A stretch of DNA of 64,000 nt, from assembly GCF_031143425.1 (NCBI RefSeq), contig NC_090445.1, forward strand, positions 816,680,317-816,744,316. The letters run 5' to 3'. Shown here piece after piece: positions 36,517-48,234 of this stretch; position 1 is the stretch's first letter, and each line of letters opens with the position of its first letter. The stretch comes from Pleurodeles waltl (Eukaryota; Chordata; Amphibia; Caudata; Salamandridae). The position numbers and the translations under genes were made by a program. Below the pieces are notes generated by a model. That model was not told where the DNA came from. It saw only the letters and a list, made by a program, of their open reading frames with translations, and ran no database searches.

Positions 36517-36790
36517 GTCAACGGGCACCAGAAAAAGGGGATTTGTCATGCCATCCCCAAGAAAGTGTAGATGCTGGGAGTCCACAGCCGGTAGAGTGCT
36601 AACTGTCGGAAAAGGTGGGAAGGCCTGAGACCCTGGCCCGGAAGACCGCAGAGGCCCAGCTGGGGATGTCCTCCCAGTGTAGACGAGTGCCCGTTGGAAA
36701 CTGAGCCCCCTAATGGCCTGCATTTTGGCTGTGCCTACCCAGAGTTGGATTGGTGTTTGAAGGCAGCACAGCAGCTACAAGGGGGTACAT
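36517..36790 (+). pseudogene. Myb/SANT-like Harbinger protein 2, exon 2
   Basis: After a CATGCAG acceptor, the frame gives VNGHQKKGICHAIPKKV, then CRKRWEGLR, the second and third helices of the Myb-like domain. Two in-frame TAG codons (after KKV and after HSR) and a frameshift after the third helix (AEAQLGMSSQ continues in another frame) kill it. The donor is not clear; similarity fades near 36790. Confidence 0.6.
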
Positions 36791-38989
36791 ACAGACCTAA
36801 GTCATGTTTGTTCCTTTACCAGGTGATTGAGTGAGGTAATTAGATGCTGACTCTGACAATGTGATAAGTGCAAAGTGTCACAGATTTCCTGTGTACATAT
36901 TGATGTCCCGTAGTCATCTATGGCACACAGGGTGTGCACATGCAGCATGTTACTCAACTATGTTCTTCCCTCAGTACAATTCCATATAATGATGCACATA
37001 TGTGTACCAGTATATTGCATTTTCTACTTTGGTGATTGTAGATACCCAGCAACAGGTGAATCCTCCCAATGTACTGTAAACTTTACACTTGTATAGCACA
37101 CTACTCACCCGTTAGGGTCTCAAGGCGCTGTACACATACCACTGTGGAACCCCTTCCTGGCTTTTCCTAGTGAGGCACCCACAGGCATCCAAGAGCAATG
37201 AGGGCTGGTGTGGAGATTAAGCAAGCTATTGCCCAGAGTAGGACCCATTAATTAGATTAGGCACAGAGGCGAGAATTATCTGGTCCAAGTGGAATTGACC
37301 CCAAGACCTGCTGAGGCGGGAATTGAACACTGGTCCGGGACAGATCTCTGCATCAGGGTCTGCCGCTTTAACCATTGTGCCACACTTCTCCACTACTGGT
37401 GGTGAAGTGTGTAGGTCCTTGAACTCTGTTCTCTGCAATGTCTCAATATTCCTGTTTATGTGCAACATAGAAGCATACATATACTGTTCATCACTAGTTT
37501 TCTAATGCTTTCTGATACGTGACAGCAGCATGTGAGGCTGTGTTGTCCATCTGACATGTCACATGACCTACATGGTTAAACATCTTCACACCTGTTACAA
37601 GGTATTCCCCCTTGGTAAGTAAAGGATGTACATAGACATTTGTGATGCCTCATCAGAGTAGACAACATGTATGTTGGAAACCATTGATGTGTTCCAGCAT
37701 TTCTATGAGCATACATATGTTGATATCAGAAGCTAGGAATGTTACAACCTTGCTAATGTTCTGTGAGTGAAAAGTGGCCACACAGCATTGTCCTTGGGCA
37801 TACTGCTGTAGGCATTACACATACGCAATTGTTGCCTACTCACAGGTACATACTTGACAGATATGTTTCAACATCATGTATCATTTGAAAGGTTCAGGGA
37901 AGATTCAACATTGCAAATAGCTATGTATACTTGCATTTGCTCTGAAGGATGTGGCAAATGAGTCCGGGCTGTTTGGGAGCTTATGTTGGCATTGATACCT
38001 ATGTGGTGCTGGTGTGATAGTTCACATACACATGTGAGGAGTGATGTAAGTGTATCTGGGCTTGAGGCTTGTATCATGGTAGGTGTACCTGTCATGTTAG
38101 CAACACAAGTGCTTTTGGCCCACAGATTCCTCCACAGACAGATGTAAGGCTCGGCATGTCTGATGTGTGTGTAAAGATGTACCCACTCAGTCAGTGGGCC
38201 AAAGATGGACTAATTGCATGATTAGGTAGGTCTGATTGTCACCTTGCACACAGTTTAGATGTCCCTATTTCTGGTACACTCTGACATCTTTGGTTGTGTA
38301 TGGGACACAGGTCAGAGCCAACTTGCCTCCTACTTGACAGATGATGTTAGCTGTCTGAAGGGCGATGACCTAGATGACTTGGTCCAAATTGCTTTTTCAA
38401 TCCTTGCATTGGTGCATGTGTGTGTGTGACATGTGTTCTGACTCCTTTACCTTAGCTTGCAATGTATGGTAATTTGAGGTCTTACAGGTTTGCACATGTC
38501 CATTTTGTATGGTTATAAGTATGTGAATTGAAGTAGGTTTGGCTTGTCTACGCCAGGCTTGATTGCCTTTACTTTACAACAGGTGTCATAGCCAGGTACA
38601 TGACATAAGGCTAAAATATTTATATGTGTTGAGTATGTGTTTATGATAAGTGCTGAGCAATTTCACTTTCATAAACTCTTGCTTCATTAGTGCCTAATCA
38701 TGTTGTTGTGAATAGGGAACCTGTTTAATGTGGCAAAGTCACCTTGTAATGGTATGGTTATTGTGATTGGTCTACTTCATTCATGGTATTACAAGTGTCA
38801 CTTAGATAGCTTAGCTGGTGTTCAAATTGAGGGACATACAAAATAAAATGTTGTATTGACATGTTGTTGGCACCTTATTGGCACTACCTGGGGGTATTGT
38901 TGACCAAGATTTAATGTGACTTATTTGTAGTGTATGATGGAAGTGTTATCTGGTGAATGTGATGCCCATAATGACTTTCTGTTTTCCAG
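36791..38989 (+). other. Intron of Myb gene 2, with a SINE insertion
   Basis: About 2.2 kb without coding similarity, ending in a strong acceptor (ACTTTCTGTTTTCCAG, AG at 38988-38989). It contains the SINE at 37077-37392. The rest shows nothing recognisable. Confidence 0.45.
37077..37392 (-). mobile_element. tRNA-headed SINE with LINE-like tail
   Basis: On the minus strand the head has a box A-like TGGCACAATGG (37382-37372) and, about 45 bases on, a box B-like TGTTCAATTCCCGC (37329-37316). These are the internal pol III promoter parts of a tRNA-derived SINE. The tail CAGCGCCTTGAGACCCTAAC and GTATAGCACAC-type words resemble 3' ends of LINEs that would mobilise it. No clear target duplication was seen. 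Confidence 0.6.
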
Positions 38990-39600
38990 CATCAGCACCA
39001 GCAGGTGAAGGAGACGGGGCACAGCTGAGTGGCGAGTTTCTGGCCAGGGGACCTCCAGTCACAAGAACACCGCCAGCAAGGGACCCAGTGGCCTGGAGGG
39101 CGAGGGGAGCTCCACAGGGGAGTCTAGATTCAGTACATCTACTTTGAAATCCTCCTCCAGTGCCCACTCCCTAGTGGTGGCGGACCAATCGGGAACCATC
39201 CCAGTACGATCTCTGTCCGCCACCCCCCATTCTATCATTGTCCTCCCTGTAGCTCCTCACCCACTTGGCCGTGCCTGCCCATCCAAGAAATTGGGCATCT
39301 CCTTTGCTGTAGGCACCTCTGCCCAGCCCCTGTTAGCCCTGCTGCACTCAGTGAGGAGTCTATTGACCTCCTGAGTTCGATCTCTATAGGTCAGTCGAAC
39401 ATCGTGAATGCCACCCAGGGACTGGCAACTCATACCCAACAGAGCAATGTGTTCCTGGAGGGCAATCATGGTGCACTAGCTGGCCTAAGGAGATCATTTC
39501 AGGCTCTGGTATCCACACTAATGGCAGCCTACACTGTCTACCGTCCCCCTCCACCTTCCTCTTCCGAGTCCAAATCCCCCCTTCTCTGACCCAGCCAATG
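38990..39600 (+). pseudogene. Myb/SANT-like Harbinger protein 2, C-terminal exon
   Basis: It begins SAPAGEGDGAQLSGEFLARG after the acceptor at 38989 and includes PPARDPVAWRARGAP, matching copy A at 7-60. Further parts (SVHLL, then a frame shift, then ATQGLATHTQQSNVFLEGNH) follow copy A in order. Shifts and stops mean no intact product. Confidence 0.6.
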
Positions 39601-39716
39601 CACATAAATAGACAGCATCAACCTCAACATCCAAGGGTAGCACAGACAAACATAAGCACCACAAGACATGCCACTGGCATGCACACAGACAACGTCCACA
39701 TGCAGACACAACAGTC

Positions 39717-40400
39717 ATGACCTACCGTGACACCCCCATTACACCCAGCATCATAGATGCAACATGTGGCACACCTGCAGACACCACTCCAACATTAAGT
39801 GACCAAGCCACCACACCAATCGTGCCCACAGACATCACCATGGCAGACCCTCGGACATCCACCCCAGTCACTACACCCTCAGACACCACAACCACTGACA
39901 TGCCTCCATGCAGCACATCCACCATACCTGCAGTCACTACCCCAACAGATAGCCACCCACCATGGCATCCCCTAGCACCCCACCTCCTCAGTACAAAAAA
40001 CATAAACACCCACACTCACCCAGCCAACAGACACCTACCACCCACAAGCACACCTCCCTCAAACATGCACCGAAAATATCCACACCAACACATCATACAA
40101 CCACTCCCTCACCCTCCACACCCAAATCCCCTTCAGATGACCATCCCTGTGTGTCCAAGAAAACTTTCCTTTCAAAGTTTGACCTTTTCCCCAGTCCTCC
40201 TCTCTGTGACACCCCTAAAAGATCTATTTCCCTCCCCAAGTCCATTTATTCCACCTCCAAGGCCTCCCCTACCCCACTGCCAGCACCAATGCCCCTCCCC
40301 TGCCAAGAAGTCCACCTCTCCCAACAGATCCGCTCCCTCCCAAGCCCAAGTCTAAACACCCCCTCCCAATCCTAAGCCTAAAACCCCTCCCAAGCTTATG
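39717..40400 (+). other. Thr/Pro-rich frame, C-rich tract of Harbinger copy
   Basis: A 212-codon plus frame reads TPADTTPTLSDQATTPIVPT and similar, then Pro/Ser/His-rich sequence. Copy A has the parallel tract at 560-1400. It may be a low-complexity tail of the Myb-like protein or a composition artefact. Conservation of motif order in both copies favours some constraint or recent common origin. Confidence 0.45.
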
Positions 40401-40679
40401 CCCAAATCACCCCCCCCACCAACCTCGAGGATCCCTGGGGTACCTGCCTGCCCCCTTGGTGCCCCTACCTGTGAAGGTCAAATGGCAGTCAGGAGTCAAG
40501 TAAGGGCATCATTTAGTGCCCTTTGCACTGTTTTTCAACAGTTGTGGACTGGCCTATGGCCTTGGACATTGTGTTTTACAAAATTAATCCCATAAAGGTT
40601 AAACCAACCAGTTGTTGGTTTTAGCATCACGTCTTTGTCCATTTACATTCCTAGGCTTGAGTTGTTCCTGGCTGAAATT

Positions 40680-41270
40680 GGTTGTGTCTGCTGTGTGATG
40701 CTTCCAGTATTTTCTGAGCAGTCTGTGAGGTTGTGTGCAGTGCTTTTATCCCTGAGAGATTGTGTGTGTTTTGTGTGATGGGTATGTGTATGTAGTTGAT
40801 TTGTTGCTGTCATGGTGGTGTGTTTTGTTAGTGTTATTATGTGTTTGTTGCAGTGCTGTGTGGCTTTGTGTGTTTGGCCTTTTTGAGTTTGCGCGTATTG
40901 TGCATGGCATAATAGGTTTGGTGTACTGTGTGTGTTATGTGTATGGATTGCTATGTTGTATGATGGTGTAATTGTGTGTGTTTCATCACAGATGGTTGTA
41001 TATTGTGTTGTATGTGTGGAGGTCCTGGCCAGTGTTGGTTGTGAGTGTTTGACAAGTGTGCATATTTGTGCGGTTCTGGTGTTGGTGTAATAAGGTTGTT
41101 TGTTGTATTTGAATTGGTGAGGTTGGCCCTTTGCAGTGTTGCTGTGCATCAGTGTGTGTTTTTGATGTGTGGTGTGTGTGCTGGCTGCAGCATGCATGCT
41201 GTGTATGTGTGGGTGTGTTTGTGGCTGTATGTGTGTGTGTGTCACTGTACTGTTACGGGAGAGTATAGCC
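40680..41270 (+). repeat. GT-rich tract of Harbinger copy
   Basis: Degenerate TGTGTG sequence, parallel to 1630-2290. The reverse strand yields a spurious His/Thr-rich 200-codon frame. Confidence 0.7.
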
Positions 41271-41286
41271 CTTGCATCCTCTTCCC

Positions 41287-41311
41287 TATGTTATGTTATG
41301 TTATGTTATGT
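41287..41311. repeat. (TTATG)n microsatellite, five units
   Basis: TATG followed by four TTATG units. It is absent from the parallel position of copy A, so it arose in this copy. Confidence 0.9.
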
Positions 41312-41639
41312 AACAGTTGTAATTCATACATTTTACAAATGTAACAGGTGAGTGTGTGTGTACTTACGGTTGTTGTCTTCCTTGTCTGCGATGATTTTGT
41401 TGTCTTTCCATGAGCATGAGCAGCAGGATGACGTTTAGTAGTGATTCCATTGCCACTCTGGACAAATATGGCTTCCTGGAGGTGAGTATCTCCTTTTATT
41501 CCATTTGTTTTCACCTGGTGTTCTGTGGTGGGCCAACCGCTGCAGTTATGTTGGAGGTGAGCAACCTCGTGATGAGTCTGGCGGAAATATGGTCTCCTCC
41601 AGACTAACGGTGGCTCTAATCGACCGCAGCAGTCTGACC

Positions 41640-41787
41640 GCACTGGTGCCAGCGGTACTTGGGCAGAATTCTATATGCATCACTGCTAATGTCATAATTT
41701 GGCGGTCTTCTCCGCCAGCCTGTTGGCAGTCAGACCTTCAACATGATGGTCCTCAGACCAGCAAAGTTGGAATGAGGCCCTTTATGT
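41640..41787. repeat. Harbinger right terminus
   Basis: Subterminal GGCGGTCTTCTCCGCCAGCC and GGCAGTCAGACC lead to ...GTTGGAATGAGGCCC before TTTATG. It matches 2600-2718 of copy A. Confidence 0.7.
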
Positions 41788-42586
41788 TTTTGCTTTACAG
41801 GTTGTTATTTTGGATATCAGAGGCTATTTTTAATCTGCATATGTTTTTCTTTCAAGGAAACATAGTGGGTTATTTTTTAATCAATAGTTTCTTTTCATTC
41901 CTTGATTTTCTTTGGGTGTCTTGGAGCATTTATTAATTATATACATATTTTTCTGGTTTTGAACAGAATCCCTGGATTCATTGAGTCTTGTTAGATATTT
42001 ATTTTGTGTGATTTTTCATGCATACTGTTAGAAATTGATGATTGATGGTTGATGGTTGACTGGCGTATGAACTCTGGTCAAGCAGCAGCTACAATCCCTT
42101 GCACAGTGAACCACAAAAAGTCAGAAAATTAACCTGTGCTTAAACCTGTGTAGCTTGACACAGAAAGCAGTCAGGCTTAACTTGGAGGCAATGTGCAAAA
42201 CATTTATGCAGCAGACAAATAGCAATAAATTGAAAACACAACACAAGAAAAACCCAAACCAATTTAGAAATATAGAGCAAATTATAATAAATGAATTAAT
42301 GCCGAAACCCCAATTATCCAATCAGAAGAACCGGAGTGATGATTTTTAAAGTTTTTTAGTGAAAACTAGCACCAAAGATTCAAGGCACTAACTGCGGACA
42401 TCTAGTCACATCAAACTGGGTCAAAGTTGAAAAATATGGCCAACCGTAATGGAGCGCAGTTCGGATACAAGAAGTGGATTGGGCTCAGCAGGTGGAGCAG
42501 GGCTGAAGGAGGTGTCCAAAGAGGGAGCTTCATCGCTGGATAGCTTTGGGTCAAATCTGCTGTGAAGATTTCTACATTCTGACTTA

Positions 42587-43089
42587 GGGCCCTATTAGAA
42601 GTTGGGTGATTAAACCGCCACAACTCCAACACGGCGGTGTTGAGGCAGCCGTTAAGCTAGCGACCTCACCATCATCGTATTACGATGTTTCCACTTGGCT
42701 GATGGGTAGAAATGGTGTATTACGACATTTCTGCCAGTCACCCCCTAGGGAGCTGAGGCCAATGCCATCTCACACAGCAGTCTCATGGTCGTGGGCAGTG
42801 CTGGCATCCCCCTGTGGCTCCAGAACTGCCTTTCAATCAGCCTTTTCCATGGCGGGGACCCTACCAAGGAAATGGTGGTGAAAAGCAAAGTCATGATCAG
42901 CACGGCTGGCTGACCATGACTTTGACTGCTGCCAACCCGTCAGGATCCCTGATCCTGGTGGAGGCAGTAGTCTGCTGGCTGTCCGACTGCCAGGACTGCA
43001 ATTCGGCAGTCAGACCACCAGGAATGTGGAGGCCCGGCCGCCACCACAAGTTTGGTGGTCCACGGACTGTCAAATTCGTAATTAGGCCC
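42587..43089. mobile_element. Harbinger-type MITE 1 of a tandem pair
   Basis: It starts GGGCCCTATTAGAAGTTGGG and ends GTAATTAGGCCC. TTA flanks it at 42584-42586 and 43090-43092, the latter shared with the next MITE. GC-rich interior with GGCGG/CCGCC words; non-coding. Confidence 0.85.
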
Positions 43090-43092
43090 TTA

Positions 43093-43632
43093 GGGGGTCA
43101 TTCTGACCCTGGCGGTCCATGACCGCCATGGCAGAGGGCGGCGGAAGCACCGCCAACAGGCTGGCGGTGCTTCCTGGGCGATTCTGGTATCCGCCATGGC
43201 GGCGCTGCTTGCAGCACCGCCATGGGGATTCCGACCGCCTTCCCGCCAGCCTGTTTCTGGCGGTGTCCACCGCCAGAACCAGGATGGCGGGAACGGGTGC
43301 CGTGGGGCCCCTGGGGGCCCATGCACTGCCCATGCAACTGGCATGGGCAGTGCAGGGGCCCCCTAACAGGACCCCACAAAGATTTTCACTGTCTGCTTTG
43401 CAGACAGTGGAAATCGCGACGGGTGCCACTGCACCCGTCGCACCCCTGCAACTCCACCGGCTCCATTCCGAGCCGGCTTTATTGTTGAAGGGGCTTTCCC
43501 GCTGGGCCGGCCGGCGGTCTTCTGGCGGTCGCCCGCAGGCCCCGCGGGAAAGCCAGAATGGCCGCCGCGGTCTTTCGGCGGGAACCGCTTGGCGGGCGGC
43601 AACCGCCGACCGCCGCGGTCAGAATGACCGCC
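43093..43632. mobile_element. Harbinger-type MITE 2 of a tandem pair
   Basis: Ends GGGGGTCATTCTGACCCTGG and (inverted) GGCGGTCATTCTGACCGCGG match at most positions over 25 bases, continuing into GCGGTC. TTA flanks at 43090-43092 and 43633-43635. It contains hairpins such as GCACTGCCCATGC...GCATGGGCAGTGC and CACTGTCTGC...GCAGACAGTG. A 213-codon frame spans it but is only GC-rich repeat. Confidence 0.9.
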
Positions 43633-44505
43633 TTAGTCTCTTAAATGGAAGTCAAAATCCCCATGGGACAGGGCAGAGAGCTGTAGCTGAAGATACTTCC
43701 ACAAGGCTGGATACCCCTTGGGCGCTGATAAAGGATTTGCTGCTGTGGAAAAGAGCATAGCACGATAGGCCACAAAATCAATCCGACCAGTAATGCATCA
43801 AGGGTGGATAGGTGGGCAGGTTGGCCCCAGTATTCTCCTGGTACTCTGAGCAATTTTAGCCAAAACATTTTTAAGTCCCCATGTTTGAATTTTGGCTATC
43901 TGGACACCTTTAGCACCACATCCAAGGATCCAGGACTGGAGGGGAATTACTTGGAGAGTCAGGACTCACTCTGGCAAGGTCCACCTGCAGGTTCAAGATA
44001 GAGGAAGCTATTTGTCTTCCCATGGCTCTGAACAGGAGGCACACACACTAGCACATGTGAGTCACTCTGGAGGTCCTGGAACAGTTGAAGATTCAGTCCT
44101 TGTCCACAGGTGAAGGTAGCAGAGCAGCAGGACAAACATGGCAACAATCCGCCAGGAGATCAGCAGTCCAGAAGAGTAGCAGTCCTTCCAGCAGTACAGC
44201 AGCCTTTTATCCTGGCAGAGGATCTACAGTTCCAGAAGTATATTGAAGATTTGGTGTCTGTGGTACTCTTTTTATACCCTGATGCCCTGGTCGTGGAAGG
44301 TAGGTGAAGCTTCTAGACAGTGAAGTTCAAGAAATTTCCTGTCTTTCTTGCCCTGGCTCCAAGCTTCCTGCAGTAACAATGTGGGGTTGTTAGGCTCTTT
44401 CTGTGAAGGCAGAGTACAAGCTATTAAGTTGTAAGTGGGTCTGTGCTCAGCTCCACCCCACCCCACCCCCATCCTGCCAGCAGATGGCCATTCAGGCACA
44501 CCAAG

Positions 44506-44663
44506 GCACATACATTTATACTTTTTAGTGCCGCATTTGCGTAATTTTTTGACGCAAAAGCGGCGCAAACTTACAAAATACAACGGTATTTTGTACTTTT
44601 GCGCGGTTTTTGCGTCAAAAAGCGGTGCAAATGCGGTGCTAAAAAAGTATAAATACAGGCCCT
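44506..44663. mobile_element. Hairpin MITE
   Basis: Two arms of about 70 bases face each other: TTTATACTTTTTAGTGCCGC on the left and GGTGCTAAAAAAGTATAAAT on the right, with inner GACGCAAAAG / TTTTGCGTC. It ends GGCCCTAA on the right. The ends resemble those of 48235-49169. Confidence 0.75.
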
Positions 44664-45646
44664 AATCCGTCTATGGCATGAATTCACAAAGTCTAACTGT
44701 CAGTTACCCCCAGACATGTGACCCAGGCCAGGCTAAACACAAGAGGGCTAAAGGCAGAAAAATGCTAACTTTCTAAAAGTGGCATTTTTATAATTGTGAT
44801 CAAAAACCCAACTCTACCACTCAATGGAGCTCTTCACCAAAATTCCAAAGACACCAAACATGAGATAACTAGCTCCTCCCAATTTAAAATTTCAGCATAT
44901 TTAATGTAATAAGGCATCCTCAATGTTATCCTTTAGGAGGGGTATCCCTCACAGTACTGAAAACGAAGTTAGGAGTTTTTCACTACCAGGACATGTACAA
45001 CTTAAACATATATGTCCAACCTTTTAATTACACAGCACCCTGCCCTATGGGCTACCCAGAGCCTAGACTGTGACGTATAGGTAAGAAAAGGGCTTGGCAA
45101 GGGGGTTTAAATGGTAAGCTAAATTGGCAGTTCAAAACTTCATTCAGGCTGCAGTGGCAGGCCTGGAGCATGTTTTAAGGTGCCACCAAAAGTGCTGCAG
45201 GCCCATTAGTAGCATTTAATTTACAAGACCAGGGACATCCAAGTAAATCAAATATGCCAATCGGAGAAAAACCTATATTACCATGTTTAGGGGAGAAAGC
45301 ATAAGCACTTTAGCACTAGTTAGCAGTGGTAAAGTGCACAGAGCCCTAAGGTCAACAAAAATAAGTCCAGCATAAATGGAGGAGGTGAGACAAAAAGTTT
45401 GTGAGGAGACCACCATATGTTTGACAGGTCCAACACAACCTTTCTTTAAATTGCTTTTTTGGTTCAACATTTCATTTACAAGGACTTCAGCAATGAAATC
45501 ACAACTGTATTTTGAATTTATATATTTATTTGATTGGGTTGGAATCGTTAATTTGCTGTTGTCATTTATGTTAAGTTATGTATTAAGATGTTTTTATTAT
45601 GTTTATGAGCTATAAGAATAGGTAATATAGACAGGCTTGTTTAAAT

Positions 45647-47780
45647 TGTTAGAATTGGGGTCTTTGGTTGGCAATCAGATTACCCCCTGTCCAAGTGAGG
45701 ACCCTTACTCTACTCAGGGTAAAGGAGAATCACACTCAGTTGAGCCCCACTCACCCCCTTGGTAGCTTGGTATGAGCAGGAAGGCTTAACTCAGAGACAA
45801 TGTGTTAAGTATTTGTACCAGAACACACAATAATACAGTGAACCACTACAAAATGGCACAACAAAGGTTTAGAAAAATAGTAAACATTTTATCTAAATAA
45901 ACAAGACAAAATACAATAAAAATCCACAATACACTGTTAAAAATATGATTTTAGCACTTACAAACAGCAAAATAGTGCCTAGTGGCACAAATGCTGCCAT
46001 TTCCCACAATGCGACGCCACTGAGGCCATTTACGGATTCGTACGGACCCCCAGGTACAGTGCCTTTGTAAAGCAAGTAGAAAACAAGGTGGTGCGTGGAG
46101 TCAGGGAGCAAGGTGTCGTTGGAACCGATGCAGCATCAGTTCTACTGCTGCGGGGCAGAGGAGCGAAGGCGTCACGAAGAGGCGTCAGGTCCTTACTGCA
46201 GAGCGTGGAGGTGAGGTAGCATCAGGTGCAAGGTGTTGGTCCCTTAGTACCTCTGGCAAAGACGAAGTCAGGTGAAGTCACATTGCTGCGGGGCGAACTC
46301 ACGGGGTCGCGCTCACATCACGGAGTCAGGTGTCACGAACGTCGGTGTTACGACACTCCAATCTCAGCGATGTCCTGCGGAGTCATTGAGGACATCGCGC
46401 TTCTGGGGGGTACACAGCTTCGGGGGAAGGCGGTGTCACGGATTCCATGCAGCGGCATCAGTAACATTGTTTCACAGGATTTCACCAGAAATTCACTTCA
46501 AGGGGCCCAGGAATAGGAATGGCACCCTCTGGCAAGCTAGAGTCCACAGCATGTAGACTCAAATCTGGATGGTGAAGCGTTTGCTGTCCCTGAGGCTTCA
46601 AGTAGGAGGCAAGCTCTACTCCAAGCCCTTGGAGATACCTCTCAAGCAGCACTTCTTCTCAGCTCTTCCCCTTCGCAGAGGTTCCTCTTGATTCCAGAAG
46701 TGATTTAAAGTCTGGGGTTTTATGTCCACTACTTATACCTCATTCTGCCTTTGAAGTAAGCAAACTTCAAAGGGAAGTCTCTTTTGTTCACAAGATCTAG
46801 CCTTTCCCAGGCCAAGCCGCAGACACACACCAGGGGGTTGGAGACTGCATTGCGTGAGGGCGGCACACATCCTTTCTGGTGTGATGCACCACTCCTCCCT
46901 CAACTCCTGCCCAAATGGCTCATCTGATATGCAGGCTATACCCCAGCTCCCTTTGTGTCACTGTCTAGAGGAAATTCACAAACAGCCCAACTGTCAGTCT
47001 GACCGAGACAGGGAATCCACAAAAAGGCAGTCACAGAATGGTTAAAGCAAGAAAATGCCTAGTTTCTGAAAGTGGCAAACTAACAATCTAAAAACCAACT
47101 TCACTAACAGAGTATTTTTAAATAGTGAGTTCAGAGACCCCAAACTCCAATTTCTATCTGCTCTCAAAAGGAAGCTATGCTTTAAGGATATTTAAAGGAA
47201 GCCCCCATGTTAACCGATAAGAATTAGACCTTGCAACAGAGAAAACCAAATTTGGCAGTATTTCACTGTTAGGACATGTAAAACACATCAGTACATGTCC
47301 CACCTTTAACATACACTGCACCCTGCCCATGGGGCTACCTAGGGCCTACCTTAGGGGTGCCATACATGTATAAAAAGGGAAGGTTTAGGCCTGGCAAGTA
47401 GGTAAACTTTCCAAGTAGAATTGGCAGTTTAAAACTGCACCCACAGACACTGCAGTGGCAGGTCTGAGCCATGTTTTCAGGGCTACTCATGTGGGTGGCA
47501 CAACAAGTGCTGCAGGCCCACTACTAGCATTTGATGTACAGGCCCTGGGCACCTCTAGTGCACTTTACTAGGGACTTATTAGTAAATCAAATATGCCAAT
47601 CAGGGAAAAGCCAATACATACAATTTCACAGATGGAGCACTTGCACTTTAACACTGGTCAGCAGTGGTAAAGTGCAGAGAGTAACGAAAACAGCAAAAAT
47701 AGAGTCCAGCACACACAAAAAACCTGGGAAGTAGAGGCAAAAAGTTAGGGGAGACCATCCCAAGGATGACAGGTCTAGCA
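45647..47780 (-). mobile_element. LTR copy B (solo LTR with 5-bp target duplication)
   Basis: Ends TGTTAGAATTGGGG and GGTCTAGCA (TG...CA) are flanked by an exact TAAAT at 45642-45646 and 47781-47785. There is no gag-pol inside, so this is a solo LTR left by recombination or a non-autonomous unit. The minus orientation is inferred from memory of this family, in which the strand starting TGCTAGACCTGTC is the sense strand. It is related along its length to copy A, 211 bases away. Confidence 0.85.
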
Positions 47781-47785
47781 TAAAT

Positions 47786-48231
47786 CAAATATGTTTTCTT
47801 TGGTTTGTATATTCATTTATTCATAAATGTTTCTTATTGCAATTTTTAAATATCAGTTTGAACACGTATGAATTACAGTTATTTGATATTTCAGACATAT
47901 TTAAAGTTTGTTTTATTACTAATATTTATAAATACGTATTAATGAAATATGTTTTTTAGAGATATAAATGTGTAATATAGTTTTAGTATTTTTTAAACTT
48001 ATTTAGTTATATTTGTTTGTATTTAGTAAAAAGTTACATTACATGTATAACTTATGTTTTCTTTTGAAGTTAGTGGTCTTTTGAAGTGCAGTTTTCTTGA
48101 TATGCTGAGTTTCAGCCTAGCAGAGTGACACTCTCCTGCTGTGGTTGCTTTTTAGAATGTGTTTTGTCCTAAATGTTCATGTCTTCTTTTATACTGCTTG
48201 TTTTAAGTGAGAAATGATTTCAATTTTTTAC
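47786..48231. other. AT-rich DNA without genes
   Basis: About 450 bases of AT-rich sequence; nothing recognised. Confidence 0.5.
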
Positions 48232-48234
48232 TAA

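Larger units (their letters stand above)
27275..41787. mobile_element. Harbinger-rich composite: two Myb-like genes around one transposase
   Basis: The left end GGCCTCATTATGAATTTTGC (27276 on) and the right end ...TTGGAATGAGGCCC (41787) are inverted in relation (GGCCTCATT...TTTGC in both). Between them are a Myb/SANT-like gene (+, 27930-29956), a DDE transposase (-, 32386-31317) and a second Myb/SANT-like gene (+, 35894-39600). A 2.77-kb LTR (32453-35223) and a SINE (37077-37392) are later insertions. The outer flanks (GTA and TTT) are not a matching 3-bp duplication, and I could not find internal Harbinger ends between the genes. One large element or two adjacent ones both remain possible. 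Confidence 0.5.
42026..45435 (-). mobile_element. LTR copy A (solo), invaded by three small elements
   Basis: Plus-strand ends TGTTAGAAATTG and GACAGGTCCAACA match those of LTR copy B (45647-47780). Shared interior words include AGTAAATCAAATATGCCAAT and CAGCAGTGGTAAAGTGCA. Flanks CATAC and CAACC match 3 of 5. Removing the MITEs at 42587-43632 and the hairpin at 44506-44663 gives about 2.2 kb, close to copy B. No coding. Confidence 0.7.

Noticed and set aside
37316..37392. Possible functional tRNA gene
   Set aside because: Box A and B are present but the acceptor and anticodon arms do not form a clean cloverleaf; the continuous body and tail identify a SINE.
40643..41245. 200-codon His/Thr-rich minus frame
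   Set aside because: Reverse of the GT-rich tract; low complexity only.
43119..43760. 213-codon plus-strand frame
   Set aside because: It spans a MITE and its flank. The amino acids follow GC-rich repeat composition and the terminal inverted repeats.
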